A program made the translations under genes and the position numbers. Below are positions 62,590 through 64,000 of a DNA stretch of 64,000 nucleotides, one piece after another (position 1 is the first letter of the stretch; the number at the start of each line of letters is the position of its first letter). The stretch spans positions 3,658,001 through 3,722,000 of the forward strand of contig CP121691.1 of the NCBI GenBank assembly GCA_038396585.1. The letters are read 5' to 3'. The stretch comes from Vallitaleaceae bacterium 9-2 (lineage in GTDB: Bacteria > Bacillota > Clostridia > Lachnospirales > Vallitaleaceae). The notes beneath the pieces were generated by a model, which saw only the letters and a program-made list of their open reading frames with translations, was not told the DNA's origin and searched no databases.

Positions 62590-64000
62590 TTGGCACCACC
62601 TCTATACTGTCAAACTTGGCATTTCCCTGTTTTCCTATTGCATAAAGCCCGATTTTTGATCCTACCCATGTATCATCCGATGGTGTAAAGAGGGTTTTAC
62701 ATGCTATGCTTCTTTCTCCATCTTGTGCATATCCCATCCTTATCTGATGCTCACCATCCACTTGTTTTAGACAAATCGACAGATGAATTTTTGTTGTATC
62801 TAAGTTCAGCTGTATTGTTTCTACTATCTTTTCTTGGCGTGTATTTCCATTCCCTGAAGAAATCCCATGGACTACATGCACTCCTTCTTCACTTTTTTTC
62901 ACTGCAAGATAGGTATACTGACCGCCAAGAATCACACATCCTGCTTGTGACCCTATCTCAAGGTCTTTATAGTCCATCACAATGGTTGCCTCAAAGCTGT
63001 CATACATAAACTTCTGTGTCAACACATTAGGTGTCTCCCATAGGTTGGGTCCATTAAAACAATGCAGGTGCAGTTCTGAATTTAGTGTATCTAAGGTGTA
63101 AAACTCCGGTCGGTGGTTACCAAACCATTGCCACTGTAACCCTAAAGACTTACCGCTAAAATCATCGGATGTCCCTATCTTTTGCTGTGAAGACGAGGGC
63201 CCAAATGGCATAGGATAAGATAGCACCGGTTCTCCATGATTACCCATCACCGGCCAATAGTCCTCCCATCGCATCGGTTGTAAGTGAACAACTCTCCCAT
63301 AAATTCCTCGGTCTTGAAAATGAATGAACCAATGACTACCATTTGGCGCTTCAACCCATCCTCCTTGATGAGGACCGTTAACCGGTGTTGAACCTTGTTC
63401 CAAGACGATTTTTTCTTCATAGGGCCCCATAATATCTCGACTTCTAAGAACCGTTTGCCACCCTTGCGTTACGCCTCCGGCTGGTGCAAATATATAGTAA
63501 TACCCATCACGTTTGTAGACTTTTGGACCTTCAATCGTTATCTGGGTTTTAGTTCCATCAAATAAAAAGGTATCATCACTTAATACTTTTGTTGCATCAA
63601 GAGACATCTCAAAAATTCCTAGATAGCTTTTAAATCCAATACGACTCTTGGCATATCCATGAATGACATATGCCCGGTCTCCATCCCAAAACGGACATGG
63701 GTCAATATATCCCTTCCCTTCAAGTAACAGGTATGGCTCACTCCACTGATCTAGAGGGTCTTGGGTTTTGACCATAAAGATACCTTCATCCGGCATGCCA
63801 TAAAAAATCCAAAAAAATCCATCATAATACCGTATCGCCGGTGCCCATACACCTTTAGCATGGGCCGGTTTGGCATACATTGGATAGTCAATGTTTTGTA
63901 TGGCATAGTTTTTAAGTTCCCAGTGTACCAAATCCTTGGATACCAGTATAGGTAATCCAGGTGTATAGTTAAAGCTTGATGCTGTCATATAATACGTATC
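62582..64000 (-). CDS. GH43 glycoside hydrolase, 5' end cut by the window
   Basis: The open frame continues past the window edge; the visible part begins DTYYMTASSFNYTPGLPILVSKDLVHWEL, the second strand of the GH43 propeller, so roughly 20-30 residues are missing, including the usual first Asp. The catalytic residues seen are Asp in YIDPCPFWDGD and Glu in ITIEGPKVYKRDGYYY. After about residue 280 a concanavalin-like beta-sandwich follows (GH43 C-terminal domain). Probably beta-xylosidase or arabinosidase. It is translationally coupled to the ankyrin-GH43 gene. Confidence 0.88.
   Translation of the reverse strand, partial: DTYYMTASSFNYTPGLPILVSKDLVHWELKNYAIQNIDYPMYAKPAHAKGVWAPAIRYYDGFFWIFYGMPDEGIFMVKTQDPLDQWSEPYLLLEGKGYIDPCPFWDGDRAYVIHGYAKSRIGFKSYLGIFEMSLDATKVLSDDTFLFDGTKTQITIEGPKVYKRDGYYYIFAPAGGVTQGWQTVLRSRDIMGPYEEKIVLEQGSTPVNGPHQGGWVEAPNGSHWFIHFQDRGIYGRVVHLQPMRWEDYWPVMGNHGEPVLSYPMPFGPSSSQQKIGTSDDFSGKSLGLQWQWFGNHRPEFYTLDTLNSELHLHCFNGPNLWETPNVLTQKFMYDSFEATIVMDYKDLEIGSQAGCVILGGQYTYLAVKKSEEGVHVVHGISSGNGNTRQEKIVETIQLNLDTTKIHLSICLKQVDGEHQIRMGYAQDGERSIACKTLFTPSDDTWVGSKIGLYAIGKQGNAKFDSIEVVPND

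Overview
The window is AT-rich DNA from a low-GC Gram-positive anaerobe, most likely a plant- or detritus-degrading member of the Clostridia (Lachnospirales/Vallitaleaceae type). This is inferred from strong GGAGG ribosome sites, TTGACA/TATAAT promoters, a Gram-positive LexA box, CUT1 sugar importers without their own ATPase, YesM/YesN-type regulators, a MupG/MurQ/MurP operon and small clostridial protein families. The species cannot be fixed from sequence alone. About 55 genes are packed closely, and no gap between genes exceeds 300 bases. I saw no rRNA, tRNA, insertion sequence, prophage or CRISPR array.

Layout. 1-3267: start of a HAD phosphatase and a TetR-controlled ABC exporter. 3355-5840: a Nudix hydrolase and a solute-sensing GGDEF/HD-GYP c-di-GMP enzyme. 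5873-12845: an unsaturated glucuronyl hydrolase (GH88) with its sugar importer and a membrane-bound AraC regulator. 13006-15834: a LexA-controlled Y-family polymerase operon with a YolD-like protein, a small unknown protein and a YhcH-family protein. 15855-20735: a complete MurNAc/peptidoglycan-turnover operon (MurR, MurQ, PTS EIIBC, MupG, EIIA). 20968-24285: a cytoplasmic sulfatase and a chemoreceptor. 24290-30099: housekeeping and metabolic genes (pentapeptide protein, sugar-dehydrogenase-like lipoprotein, YbjQ, flavodoxin-ferredoxin, aspartase, LysR). 30109-33222: FSA-type aldolase, DeoR repressor and FGGY kinase around one palindromic operator. 33225-35303: MFS exporter and an AraC-GNAT fusion.

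35375-49723 is the most unusual block. A YesM/YesN-like two-component system diverges from an eight-gene operon: solute-binding protein, two permeases, a GHL6-type putative glycosidase, an M17 aminopeptidase, a CutC-family protein, a large transglutaminase-fold protein with PNGase-like motifs, and a ROK sugar kinase. Together these suggest uptake and cytoplasmic breakdown of a glycopeptide or glycosyl-amino-acid substrate. I have not seen this described and offer it as a hypothesis.

49752-51294 holds small genes: a Cys-rich protein, a SanA/YdcF-like membrane protein and a secreted Gly-rich protein. 51327-64000 is a plant cell wall region: GH28 and GH105 for oligogalacturonides, two GH43 enzymes (one fused to ankyrin repeats), a beta-lactamase-fold hydrolase, an ABC exporter and two AraC regulators. 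The pectin enzymes and the ankyrin-GH43 lack signal peptides, so the cell appears to import oligosaccharides and finish them inside. All functions are read from motifs; no database search was run.
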